Counted from the stretch's first letter, positions 1-5,288 are shown. The stretch: DNA of 5,288 nucleotides from Collinsella aerofaciens (GCA_008671285.1 RPYR01000137.1:1-5288), one strand, 5' to 3'. Numbers and translations are program-made. The notes: a model not told the origin generated them from the sequence alone.

Positions 1-860
1 AGACGCACCGGCGCCAGGTCGCGATCGGGGATAAAGGCCATCCAGGCACCCAGCAGCAGCGAGAACACGCGGGTGTCGGTGCCGTAGTACACGCGGCTGG
101 GGTCGGCGGCAGGGTTGTAAAGCACCATCATGGCTAGGGCAGATACCACGGCAAGGCCCAGAACCCCGCGGCGCGTGTTGGGCTTGCGCACATGCATGGA
201 TACCATGGCAAACAGCAGTGGCGGCCAAATCAGGTAGAACTGTTCCTCGATGGCAAGCGACCAAAAGTGCGTGAGCGGCGAGGGGGCGCCCAGAGCATTG
301 AAGTACGAGACGTTTTGGGCAATCTGCCACCAGTTGTTGAAGAACAGCAGCGACGGCAGGATGTCGGGGCGCATCTTGGTGAGCATCACGTGGTTAAAGA
401 TAGTGCACAGCGCGCAGGTTACAAACACTACCGTTACCACGGCGGGGACCAGGCGACGGATGCGGCGAATCCAGAAGCTCTTGAGGTCGATGCGTCCGGT
501 CTTAGCGACTTCGTTGAGCAGCAAGCGCGTGATCAGATAGCCCGAAAGCACAAAGAAGATCGTGACGCCGAGCAGACCGCCCTGCGCCCACGTGAGGTTG
601 AGGTGATAGAGCACCACCGCGACGACGGCAAGCGTGCGCAGGCCGTCAAGGGCAGGGATGTAGCGGGACTTAGGGCGAGCAGGCGTCTGCTCCTCGGCGG
701 GAGTGTTGGCGCGGCCCGCGTTGTTGGCAGAAGCACGATGGGGGCTCACGGTGCGTCGCGGTTCGTTGGCACGGCGTTCGCCCTTCACGCGTTCGTGCGG
801 CGCCGGCTCGTTGCCCGTGCGGCGTCGACCGCGCGAGCCCGATTGCGAGAGTTGTTCCAT
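1..860 (-). CDS. Membrane acyltransferase, acyltransferase-3 (OafA/YrhL) family, 3' end outside window
   Basis: Integral-membrane enzyme of the family that transfers acyl (usually acetyl) groups to surface glycans such as O-antigen, peptidoglycan or exopolysaccharide; the actual acceptor cannot be told from sequence. I translated 286 codons from the ATG at 860-858; an in-frame TGA lies three codons upstream, so this is the first possible start. Residues 1-65 are a hydrophilic, Arg/Pro/Ala-rich extension, likely cytoplasmic. The catalytic domain starts near residue 66 (RYIPALDGLRTLAVVAVVLY), with the family's R-x10-H pair at R75 and H86, then FFVLSGYLITR (102-112), the FWSLAIEEQFYLIWP block (199-213) and YYGTDTRVFSLLLGA (258-272). 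Hydrophobic segments lie near 76-92, 96-115, 138-157, 207-222, 232-250 and 264-277. The C-terminal part, including any SGNH esterase domain as in OafA, lies beyond the left edge. Transcribed divergently from rbsK. Confidence 0.9.
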   Translation of the reverse strand, partial: MEQLSQSGSRGRRRTGNEPAPHERVKGERRANEPRRTVSPHRASANNAGRANTPAEEQTPARPKSRYIPALDGLRTLAVVAVVLYHLNLTWAQGGLLGVTIFFVLSGYLITRLLLNEVAKTGRIDLKSFWIRRIRRLVPAVVTVVFVTCALCTIFNHVMLTKMRPDILPSLLFFNNWWQIAQNVSYFNALGAPSPLTHFWSLAIEEQFYLIWPPLLFAMVSMHVRKPNTRRGVLGLAVVSALAMMVLYNPAADPSRVYYGTDTRVFSLLLGAWMAFIPDRDLAPVR

Positions 861-899
861 AAAACATCATCCAATGACGAGAATAATCAGCACGCCTTC

Positions 900-905
900 A
901 TTGTA
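900..905 (-). promoter_or_regulatory. Possible -10 box for the acyltransferase gene
   Basis: On the minus strand the hexamer reads TACAAT (5/6 to TATAAT), about 40 nt upstream of the acyltransferase ATG. No good -35 box lies at 16-18 bp (the region reads AAGCAT), so the promoter is weakly supported. A GCTTGC-N7-GCAAGC inverted repeat at 925-943 overlaps where the -35 region would be and could be an operator. Confidence 0.3.
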
Positions 906-924
906 GCTGCCTGCTCCTGTGAAT

Positions 925-943
925 GCTTGCTGCTGGCGCAAGC
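925..943. repeat. Short inverted repeat in the divergent intergenic region
   Basis: GCTTGC (925-930) and GCAAGC (938-943) form perfect 6-bp arms around a 7-nt loop. It lies between the divergent acyltransferase and rbsK genes, next to the predicted acyltransferase -10 box. It has no T-tract on either strand, so it is more likely an operator or chance symmetry than a terminator. I see no convincing sigma-70 promoter for rbsK in the rest of this 186-bp gap. Confidence 0.25.
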
Positions 944-1034
944 TCAAGCGCGCGTCCACATCAAAGTGAACTAAAGTTATAGGGGGTGCGAGAGTGCACG
1001 ATCGACGGCTGCGGTGGGCATAAGGCCCGCAGAT

Positions 1035-1041
1035 GAGGAGG
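1035..1041 (+). promoter_or_regulatory. Ribosome binding site that fixes the rbsK start
   Basis: GAGGAGG sits 5 nt before the ATG at 1047. It rules out the in-frame GTG at 1014, which would add 11 unconserved residues and has no Shine-Dalgarno sequence. Confidence 0.8.
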
Positions 1042-1046
1042 TTTCC

Positions 1047-2009
1047 ATGGCAGATCGCGGCATCGTTGCGGTGTTCGGCAGCATGAACATGGACCTTTCG
1101 GTGGCGTGCGAGCGCATACCGCGTGCGGGCGAGACCGTCGGCGGCAGCGGGTTTATCACCAACGCCGGCGGCAAGGGCGCCAATCAGGCCGTAGCTGCCG
1201 CGCGTATGGGCGCTTGCACGCACATGATCGGCGCGGTCGGTCGCGACGCGTTCGGCGCGTCGCTCGTGGCGGGGCTCCAAGACGCCGGCGTGGACTGTGA
1301 CTTTGTAGTGCATCGCGATGATGTGGAGACGGGAACGGCGACCATCATTCGCTGCGAGGGAGACAACCGCATCGTGCTGTCGCCGGGCGCCAACCATGCG
1401 CTTGCGGGCGAGGACGTTGCCCGCGCGCTGAGGCGTCTGGTGGCCGATGAACTCGATAGTGACGCCAGCAAGATTGCCCCGGCTGCCGGAAGCGTCTTTA
1501 TCGCCCAGGGCGAATGTGACCTTGCGGCGACGGCTGAGGCGCTTGTTTGCGCTCACGAGCTGGGGTTCTATACGGTCTTTAATCCAGCGCCCGCCTGCGA
1601 GTTGCCTGCGGAGGTCTGGCCTGCGGTCGACTTGGTCTGCCCCAACGAGACCGAGTGCCAGGTGCTGACGGGCATTCTGCCCACGGATGATGCGAGTTGC
1701 GTCGCCGCGCTCAATGCGCTGCTCGACAAGGGCGCCGGAGCTGCGGTCATCACGCTGGGTGGTGCCGGCTCGGTTACGCTCGGTGATGACGGCGAGCTGC
1801 TGCGCATGCCGGCGCTTTCGAGCACGGTAGTCGATACCACGGCCGCCGGCGATACGTTTATCGGCGCGTTGGCGGCGGCTCGCCTAGAGGGCCTGCCGCT
1901 CTTTGAGTGCATGGCCGCGGGTGCTCGCGCCTCGGCAGTGACGGTGTCGCGCCTGGGCGCTCAGCAATCGATTCCCACGCGCGCCGAAGTTGAACATTGG
2001 TTTGGTTAA
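1047..2009 (+). CDS. rbsK: Ribokinase (PfkB-family carbohydrate kinase)
   Basis: Cytoplasmic kinase that phosphorylates ribose to ribose 5-phosphate using ATP. The product is 320 aa; E. coli RbsK is 309. Visible PfkB/ribokinase landmarks are GSMNMD (11-16), with N14 and D16 positioned like the substrate-binding residues of Rbs[10 protein letters not shown] (40-48), signature 1, with K43 and N46; NPAPA (179-183); PNETE (199-203); and [13 protein letters not shown] (263-275), signature 2, with D269 as the expected catalytic base. The end, [11 protein letters not shown] (301-311), is typical of true ribokinases rather than fructokinases or adenosine kinases. The ATG was chosen for its strong GAGGAGG site. 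It lies 30 bp upstream of a nucleoside hydrolase, which supports ribose from nucleosides as the substrate. Deoxyribokinase or another pentose kinase activity is the main alternative. Confidence 0.92.
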   Translation: MADRGIVAVFGSMNMDLSVACERIPRAGETVGGSGFITNAGGKGANQAVAAARMGACTHMIGAVGRDAFGASLVAGLQDAGVDCDFVVHRDDVETGTATIIRCEGDNRIVLSPGANHALAGEDVARALRRLVADELDSDASKIAPAAGSVFIAQGECDLAATAEALVCAHELGFYTVFNPAPACELPAEVWPAVDLVCPNETECQVLTGILPTDDASCVAALNALLDKGAGAAVITLGGAGSVTLGDDGELLRMPALSSTVVDTTAAGDTFIGALAAARLEGLPLFECMAAGARASAVTVSRLGAQQSIPTRAEVEHWFG

Positions 2010-2039
2010 ACGATAAAGACGGAGAAGCGGAGTAGAACA

Positions 2040-3014
2040 ATGGCAATCAAGAAGCTGATCCTTGATCTGGATATGGGTGTGGACGATGCGATGGCGCTGG
2101 CCTATGCCATCGCGAGCCCCGAGGGGGAGCTCGTGGGCATCACCACGTGCTTTGGCAACGTGCGCGTCGAGCAGTCGGCGCACAATTGCCTAGCGGTGCT
2201 CGATCTGCTGGGTCGCCCCGAGGTTCCGGTGTACCTGGGTGCCGACCGTCCTCTGCAGGCGACTGAGCCCTATACGCCGCCGGCGTCCACCGCGCTCATT
2301 CACGGCAAGAACGGCATCGGCGGCGCGAGCGTGCCCGCGTCGCCCTACGATCCGGTGGGGGCGACCTCGGCCGACGGCAACGCTGCGGTCGATTATCTGA
2401 TCGATGCCGCGCGCACCTATGGTCCCGATCTGGCCTACGTAGCGACTGGCCCGCTCTCCAACCTGGCGCTCGCCCTGGAGCGCGATGCGGCGGCGATGAT
2501 GTCCATCGGCCGCGTGGTCGTGATGGGCGGCGCCCTTACCGTGCCCGGCAACGTGAGCGCGGGCGCCGAGGCCAATATGGCGAGCGACCCCGAGGCAGCC
2601 GACGCGGTGCTGCGCTCGGGCCGTAAGCTCACCATGGTGGGTCTGGACGTGACGCATCGCGTGGTGCTCACACGCCGCGACATTGCCGGCTGGACGGGCT
2701 CGGGCACCATGGCGGGCTGCGCATTTGCGAGCATGGTCGAGCACTACATTGGCTCGTACGAGATGAACGCACCCTACCTGGGTGGTTGTGCGCTGCACGA
2801 TCCGCTGGCCGTTGCCGTGGCGATCGACCCCACGCTCGTAGGTGCGCTCGGCTGCAACCTGCGTGTTGATCTGCTGGGCGAGTACCGCGGTCGCACCATC
2901 TGCGATGAGCGCCGCCTGTCCGATCCGGACAAGAGCGCGCTTGTGGCACTGACCGTGGATGCTCCGCGCTTCCTGTCCGAGTTCAAGACGCGTATGGCCC
3001 GTGTCCTTGGCTAA
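2040..3014 (+). CDS. Ribonucleoside hydrolase (inosine/uridine-preferring family)
   Basis: Cytoplasmic Ca2+-dependent N-ribohydrolase that splits nucleosides into free base and ribose. The product is 324 aa, a usual length for the family. The N-terminal Asp cluster reads DLDMGVDDA (9-17); D9, D11, D15 and D16 match D8, D10, D14 and D15 of the Crithidia enzyme, with D15 the expected general base. The second cluster, GNVSAGAEAN (170-179), places N171, E177 and N179 at the spacing of N160, E166 and N168. The C-terminal LHDPLAV (252-258) supplies H253 and the metal ligand D254. The start ATG follows GGAG (2029-2032) by 7 nt. It is 30 bp downstream of rbsK and almost surely co-transcribed, so the released ribose can be phosphorylated at once. 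Base preference (RihA, RihB or RihC type) cannot be decided. Odd point: the motif has Met where the common form has Pro (DPG) or Thr. Confidence 0.92.
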   Translation: MAIKKLILDLDMGVDDAMALAYAIASPEGELVGITTCFGNVRVEQSAHNCLAVLDLLGRPEVPVYLGADRPLQATEPYTPPASTALIHGKNGIGGASVPASPYDPVGATSADGNAAVDYLIDAARTYGPDLAYVATGPLSNLALALERDAAAMMSIGRVVVMGGALTVPGNVSAGAEANMASDPEAADAVLRSGRKLTMVGLDVTHRVVLTRRDIAGWTGSGTMAGCAFASMVEHYIGSYEMNAPYLGGCALHDPLAVAVAIDPTLVGALGCNLRVDLLGEYRGRTICDERRLSDPDKSALVALTVDAPRFLSEFKTRMARVLG

Positions 3015-3023
3015 GTTGTCTTT

Positions 3024-3053
3024 TTGGGACGGGGCTTTTTTGACTGGTATGAT
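3024..3053 (+). promoter_or_regulatory. Predicted luxS promoter (extended -10)
   Basis: TTGGGA (3024-3029, 4/6 to TTGACA), an 18-bp spacer and TATGAT (3048-3053, 5/6 to TATAAT), preceded by TG at 3045-3046 as an extended -10. Transcription would start near 3060, leaving a leader of about 58 nt. The -35 lies inside the left arm of the inverted repeat at 3024-3094, so a transcript from here carries only the right arm. Confidence 0.45.
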
Positions 3054-3094
3054 TGGTACGACCATTCGAACCAGCTAAAAGAGCCCCGTCCCAA
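3024..3094. repeat. 71-bp inverted repeat between the nucleoside hydrolase gene and luxS
   Basis: TTGGGACGGGGCT (3024-3036) and AGCCCCGTCCCAA (3082-3094) are perfect 13-bp inverted arms. Pairing continues inward: a T-G wobble (3037/3081), then TTTT with AAAA (3038-3041 and 3077-3080), CTGGT with ACCAG (3044-3048 and 3070-3074), and a central TGGT-ACG-ACCA (3054-3064). It starts 9 bp after the hydrolase stop. It is not a standard intrinsic terminator, because the T-run lies inside the stem and the bases after the 3' arm are only AATTTGAC. In a read-through transcript it would form a long hairpin; as DNA it could extrude or serve as an operator or repeat element. It contains a predicted luxS promoter. 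Confidence 0.7.
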
Positions 3095-3117
3095 TTTGAC
3101 TATCGAGAGGATCTGCC

Positions 3118-3606
3118 ATGGAGCGCATCGCCAGCTTTTCCGTTGATCATCTGCTGCTTGAGCCCGGCGTGTATGTGAGCCGCATCGACCGCGATCCGGC
3201 GACCGGTGCTGCCGTCACCACGTTTGACTTACGCCTGACCACGCCCAACAAGGAGCCGGTCATGAACACCGCCGAGTGCCACACCATCGAGCACCTGGGT
3301 GCAACGTTCTTGCGCAATCATGCCGAGTGGTCGGGCCGCATTGTCTACTTTGGCCCCATGGGCTGCCGCACGGGCTTTTACCTCGTTGTGTTTGGCGAGG
3401 TGACGAGCGAGGAGATCCTGCCGCTCGTGCGTGAGCTGTTCGAGTTTGTCGCCGACTTTGAGGGCGATGTCCCCGGTGCCGCTCCCGAGGAGTGCGGCAA
3501 CTACCTGGACCAGAACCTTCCCATGGCTAACTGGCTCGCGCGCCGTTACCTCGACCGCGACCTGGCCGATATCGACGAGAAGCACCTGCACTATCAGCAG
3601 GCATAA
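3118..3606 (+). CDS. luxS: S-ribosylhomocysteine lyase (LuxS, AI-2 synthesis)
   Basis: Cytoplasmic metalloenzyme of the activated methyl cycle: it cleaves S-ribosylhomocysteine, made from S-adenosylhomocysteine by the nucleosidase Pfs, to homocysteine and the AI-2 precursor DPD. The product is 162 aa, between B. subtilis (157) and E. coli (171). Visible family features are SFSVDH near the N-terminus (6-11), FDLR (36-39), the metal-binding HTIEH (55-59; H55 and H59 ligands, E58 the general base), GPMGCRTGFYLV (79-90) with catalytic C83, and the third metal ligand C126 in EECGNYLDQNLPMA. All key residues are present, so it should be active. The start ATG follows GAGAGG (3105-3110) by 7 nt. It appears to have its own promoter and ends at a strong terminator, so it is probably monocistronic. 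No pfs or other methyl-cycle gene is next to it in this window. Confidence 0.97.
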   Translation: MERIASFSVDHLLLEPGVYVSRIDRDPATGAAVTTFDLRLTTPNKEPVMNTAECHTIEHLGATFLRNHAEWSGRIVYFGPMGCRTGFYLVVFGEVTSEEILPLVRELFEFVADFEGDVPGAAPEECGNYLDQNLPMANWLARRYLDRDLADIDEKHLHYQQA

Positions 3607-3634
3607 GGGCTTTATCGCCCAAAACGCGCGCATT

Positions 3635-3666
3635 GGGCGCCTTCGCTTATGCGGGGGCGCCTTTTT
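3635..3666 (+). terminator. Intrinsic terminator after luxS
   Basis: GGCGCC-TT-CGC (3636-3646) pairs with GCG-GG-GGCGCC (3651-3661) through two T-G wobbles, giving an 11-bp stem with a TTAT tetraloop. It is followed directly by TTTTT (3662-3666). It begins about 30 bp after the luxS stop and separates luxS from the next transcription unit. Confidence 0.88.
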
Positions 3667-3687
3667 GTTGATTGGTCGGGACGAGCG

Positions 3688-3716
3688 TTCAAAATCGCTC
3701 ATGTTTGTTCTAGAAT
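3688..3716 (+). promoter_or_regulatory. Predicted promoter of the DUF4867 gene
   Basis: TTCAAA (3688-3693, 4/6 to TTGACA), a 17-bp spacer and TAGAAT (3711-3716, 5/6 to TATAAT), placing the start of transcription near 3723 with a leader of about 28 nt. The -35 sits in the loop of a GAGCG-N8-CGCTC inverted repeat (3683-3700), and the -10 overlaps the 8-bp palindrome TTCTAGAA (3708-3715). Confidence 0.6.
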
Positions 3717-3751
3717 GTTCGTATAGTCACATTTACGAACAGGAGTGAACA
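3706..3751. promoter_or_regulatory. Symmetric operator-like element over the DUF4867 transcription start
   Basis: The layout is TGTTC (3706-3710), 6 nt, GTTCGTA (3717-3723), 10 nt, TACGAAC (3734-3740), 6 nt, GAACA (3747-3751). Both pairs of arms share one centre at 3728.5, and the GTTC/GAAC words start at 3707, 3717, 3737 and 3747, steps of 10 or 20 bp, so they face one side of the helix. The element spans the -10, the predicted start of transcription, the RBS and the first base of the start codon, as expected for a repressor site. The cognate regulator is not in this window. As RNA, the inner arms could pair as a 7-bp stem just before the RBS. Confidence 0.5.
3741..3745 (+). promoter_or_regulatory. 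Ribosome binding site that fixes the DUF4867 start
   Basis: AGGAG lies 5 nt before ATG 3751. The in-frame GTG at 3745 begins with the last base of this site, so it cannot use it. The ATG is therefore the start, two codons shorter than the longest ORF. Confidence 0.8.
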
Positions 3752-4395
3752 TGCATATCTACTCTGTCAACGATCCCGAGTTCAAATCCTATGGCAACGT
3801 TTGGGATGACGTTCCGTCCGAGCTCACGTCGCCCGTGCTCGAGGCGCTCTCAGCCACGCCCATTCCCGAGGGCAGCAAGTACGTAGCAAGCGCGCCGGAG
3901 CTCGAGGGCGTCAAAGATGCCGATAAACTGGGCTTTCTCATGTTTGGCGGCCGTCCCTTCCAGCTCGGCTGGTGCAACGGCCACAACACGCAGCTCAACT
4001 GCCTGGAGTATCACCGCGCGAGCGAATTCAACCTGGGCGCTCGCGACTTTATCCTGCTCGTGGCGCATCGCTGGGAGATCGAGGACGGCAAGCTCGACAC
4101 CGCGTGTGTCAAGGCGTTTCGCGTGCCGGCGGGTACGGTCGTCGAAGTCTTCAACACCACGCTTCACTACACGCCGTGTATGGTCGACGACGGTGGCTTC
4201 CAGGTGATGGTGGCGCTGCCCGCCGGCACCAACGGTCCGCGCCCCGAGGCTGCGGCCGACATGCCCACGGCCGGCGACAGCTACTGCTACTGGAAGGCCG
4301 ACAAGTGGGTTCTCTGCCATGCTGACAGCCCCAAGGCTGCCGAGGGCGGCTACGTAGGCCTCATCGGCAAGAACCTCGACATCGCCTGCGACTAG
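3751..4395 (+). CDS. DUF4867 family protein, cupin-like, function unknown
   Basis: A 214-aa soluble protein with no signal peptide or membrane segment. I recognise the DUF4867 pattern: an N-terminal MHIYSVNDPEFKSYG, a central LEYHRASEFNLGARDFILL (85-103), then VPAGTVVEVFNTTLHYTPC (125-143) and VALPAGTN (154-161). The polar residues E86, H88, E92 and H139, with the PAG turn at 126-128, are spaced roughly like the two metal-binding motifs of cupins, and similar proteins have been related to ureidoglycolate lyase-like folds. A metal-dependent enzyme on a small sugar-like or ureido substrate is thus plausible but unproven. It has its own promoter and operator-like element and no co-directional partner close by: luxS upstream ends at a terminator and the next gene begins 345 bp downstream. 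Family assignment is from recall; no biochemical role is claimed. Confidence 0.85.
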   Translation: MHIYSVNDPEFKSYGNVWDDVPSELTSPVLEALSATPIPEGSKYVASAPELEGVKDADKLGFLMFGGRPFQLGWCNGHNTQLNCLEYHRASEFNLGARDFILLVAHRWEIEDGKLDTACVKAFRVPAGTVVEVFNTTLHYTPCMVDDGGFQVMVALPAGTNGPRPEAAADMPTAGDSYCYWKADKWVLCHADSPKAAEGGYVGLIGKNLDIACD

Positions 4396-4402
4396 AATCT
4401 TC

Positions 4403-4541
4403 TGTCTCGATCTGTAACATCTAGCGGGCTAAATCGTCTCTACCTGTTACAGATTTAGACAAACTGCAGGGACAGACCGAACAATCTCAATCTGTAACAC
4501 CAAGCCCGATTTTGACGGCCTAGCTGTTACAGATCGAGACA
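4403..4541. repeat. Array of four alternating-orientation 15-nt repeats at exact 40-bp period
   Basis: The repeats are TCTCGATCTGTAACA (4405-4419), TGTTACAGATTTAGA (4445-4459), TCTCAATCTGTAACA (4485-4499) and TGTTACAGATCGAGA (4525-4539). The second and fourth are reverse complements of the first and third, with 0-2 changes. All three spacers (4420-4444, 4460-4484, 4500-4524) are exactly 25 nt and differ in sequence. The outermost arms match best: positions 4403-4424 and 4520-4541 are inverted copies at 21 of 22 bases. The inner pair matches at 14 of 15. The array starts 7 bp after the DUF4867 stop. It resembles REPIN/BIME-type mosaics of inverted palindromic units in layout, but the 15-mers are not themselves palindromic. 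No transposase is in the window. Confidence 0.85.
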
Positions 4542-4548
4542 AAACGGG

Positions 4549-4593
4549 CCCAAACCACCACAAAGGTGCCTGTCCCCTTTGTGGTGGTTTGGG
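4549..4593. repeat. Perfect 18-bp inverted repeat (hairpin) with 9-nt loop
   Basis: CCCAAACCACCACAAAGG (4549-4566) and CCTTTGTGGTGGTTTGGG (4576-4593) are exact inverted copies around the loop TGCCTGTCC. It begins 7 bp after the alternating repeat array. The bases after it (GGCGGCGG) lack a T-tract, so it is not a classical terminator, though such a stable stem may slow polymerase or protect the upstream mRNA 3' end. The loop carries the word CCTGTCC, which I recall from dispersed intergenic repeats in other bacteria; this recollection is unverified. Confidence 0.85.
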
Positions 4594-4621
4594 GCGGCGG
4601 TATCAGAAAGTGTCAGACGGG

Positions 4622-4639
4622 GGCGGCTGCCGGGCCGCC
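4622..4639. repeat. GC-rich hairpin upstream of the GH1 gene
   Basis: GGCGGC (4622-4627), a 6-nt loop TGCCGG and GCCGCC (4634-4639) form a perfect 6-bp GC stem. It lies about 100 bp upstream of the GH1 start and upstream of the weak predicted promoter. No T-tract follows, so it may be an operator or chance. Confidence 0.35.
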
Positions 4640-4675
4640 GTGTGCGAAAAGAAGTGTCGGCCTGCGTCGCTGTCG

Positions 4676-4704
4676 TTGGGCGAGGCCCTATTTGCGGGGA
4701 TACT
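4676..4704 (+). promoter_or_regulatory. Weak candidate promoter for the GH1 gene
   Basis: TTGGGC (4676-4681, 3/6), a 17-bp spacer and GATACT (4699-4704, 4/6) would place the transcription start near 4711. Spacing is ideal but both boxes are poor, as expected for an activator- or catabolite-controlled gene, or for a false match. I found no clear BglG-type RAT antiterminator sequence and no clear cre site between 4594 and 4740. Confidence 0.3.
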
Positions 4705-4737
4705 GAAACCACGACAAGCAGCGTGCGAAAGGATTGA

Positions 4738-5288
<551 letters not shown>

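Noticed and set aside
192..974. 260-codon plus-strand ORF opposite the acyltransferase gene
   Set aside because: Its translation is low-complexity and Arg/Ala/His-rich with no recognisable motif. The minus strand in the same place encodes clear acyltransferase-3 motifs, so it is a high-GC antisense shadow.
971..1024. rbsK promoter using TAAAGT (972-977) or CATAAG (1019-1024) as a -10
   Set aside because: Neither has an acceptable -35 box at 16-18 bp, so I do not annotate a promoter for rbsK.
2190..3065. 291-codon minus-strand ORF opposite the nucleoside hydrolase gene
   Set aside because: No family motif; rich in His, Arg and Gly as expected from reading a GC-rich gene backwards. The plus strand carries the full hydrolase motif set.
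3015..3117. SAM or SAH riboswitch in front of luxS
   Set aside because: The leader is short and holds only the long inverted repeat; I see no conserved SAM or SAH aptamer core.
3607..3620. GGGC-N6-GCCC mini-hairpin just after the luxS stop as the terminator
   Set aside because: Only 4 bp and followed by AAAA; the stronger hairpin with a T-tract at 3635-3666 is the real terminator.
4403..4541. CRISPR array, suggested by equal 25-nt spacers between short repeats
   Set aside because: Neighbouring repeats are in opposite orientation, are only 15 nt long and number four; no cas gene is present in the window.

Overview
The window is high-GC bacterial chromosome with tightly packed genes and strongly GC-biased third codon positions, which is why long spurious ORFs open opposite the real genes. 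The gene set (OafA-type acyltransferase, ribokinase, nucleoside hydrolase, LuxS, a DUF4867 protein and a GH1 phospho-glucosidase) and the general look suggest a gut actinobacterium of the Coriobacteriia, most like Collinsella. This assignment is inference; there is no rRNA or other marker gene here to fix it.

Layout. Positions 1-860 (minus strand) hold the N-terminal 286 codons of a membrane acyltransferase that runs off the left edge. A 186-bp divergent intergenic region follows. Ribokinase (1047-2009) and a nucleoside hydrolase (2040-3014) then form a two-gene unit. A 71-bp inverted repeat that straddles a predicted promoter separates this unit from luxS (3118-3606), which ends at a clear intrinsic terminator. 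A separately promoted DUF4867 gene (3751-4395) has a symmetric operator-like sequence between its -10 region and its start codon. The 345-bp gap 4396-4740 is rich in structure: four 15-nt repeats in alternating orientation at an exact 40-bp period, a perfect 18-bp hairpin, a GC hairpin and a weak promoter. The last gene (from 4741) is a GH1 6-phospho-beta-glucosidase cut by the right edge.

How the genes work together. The hydrolase would release ribose from nucleosides and the ribokinase would phosphorylate it to ribose 5-phosphate, so the pair makes a compact nucleoside-ribose salvage unit. LuxS belongs to the activated methyl cycle, detoxifying S-adenosylhomocysteine and yielding the AI-2 precursor. 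The GH1 enzyme would act on PTS-imported, phosphorylated beta-glucosides. The proteins are mostly recognisable families. The least explained parts are the 40-bp-period alternating repeat array, the operator-like symmetry upstream of the DUF4867 gene, and the inverted repeat around the luxS promoter.
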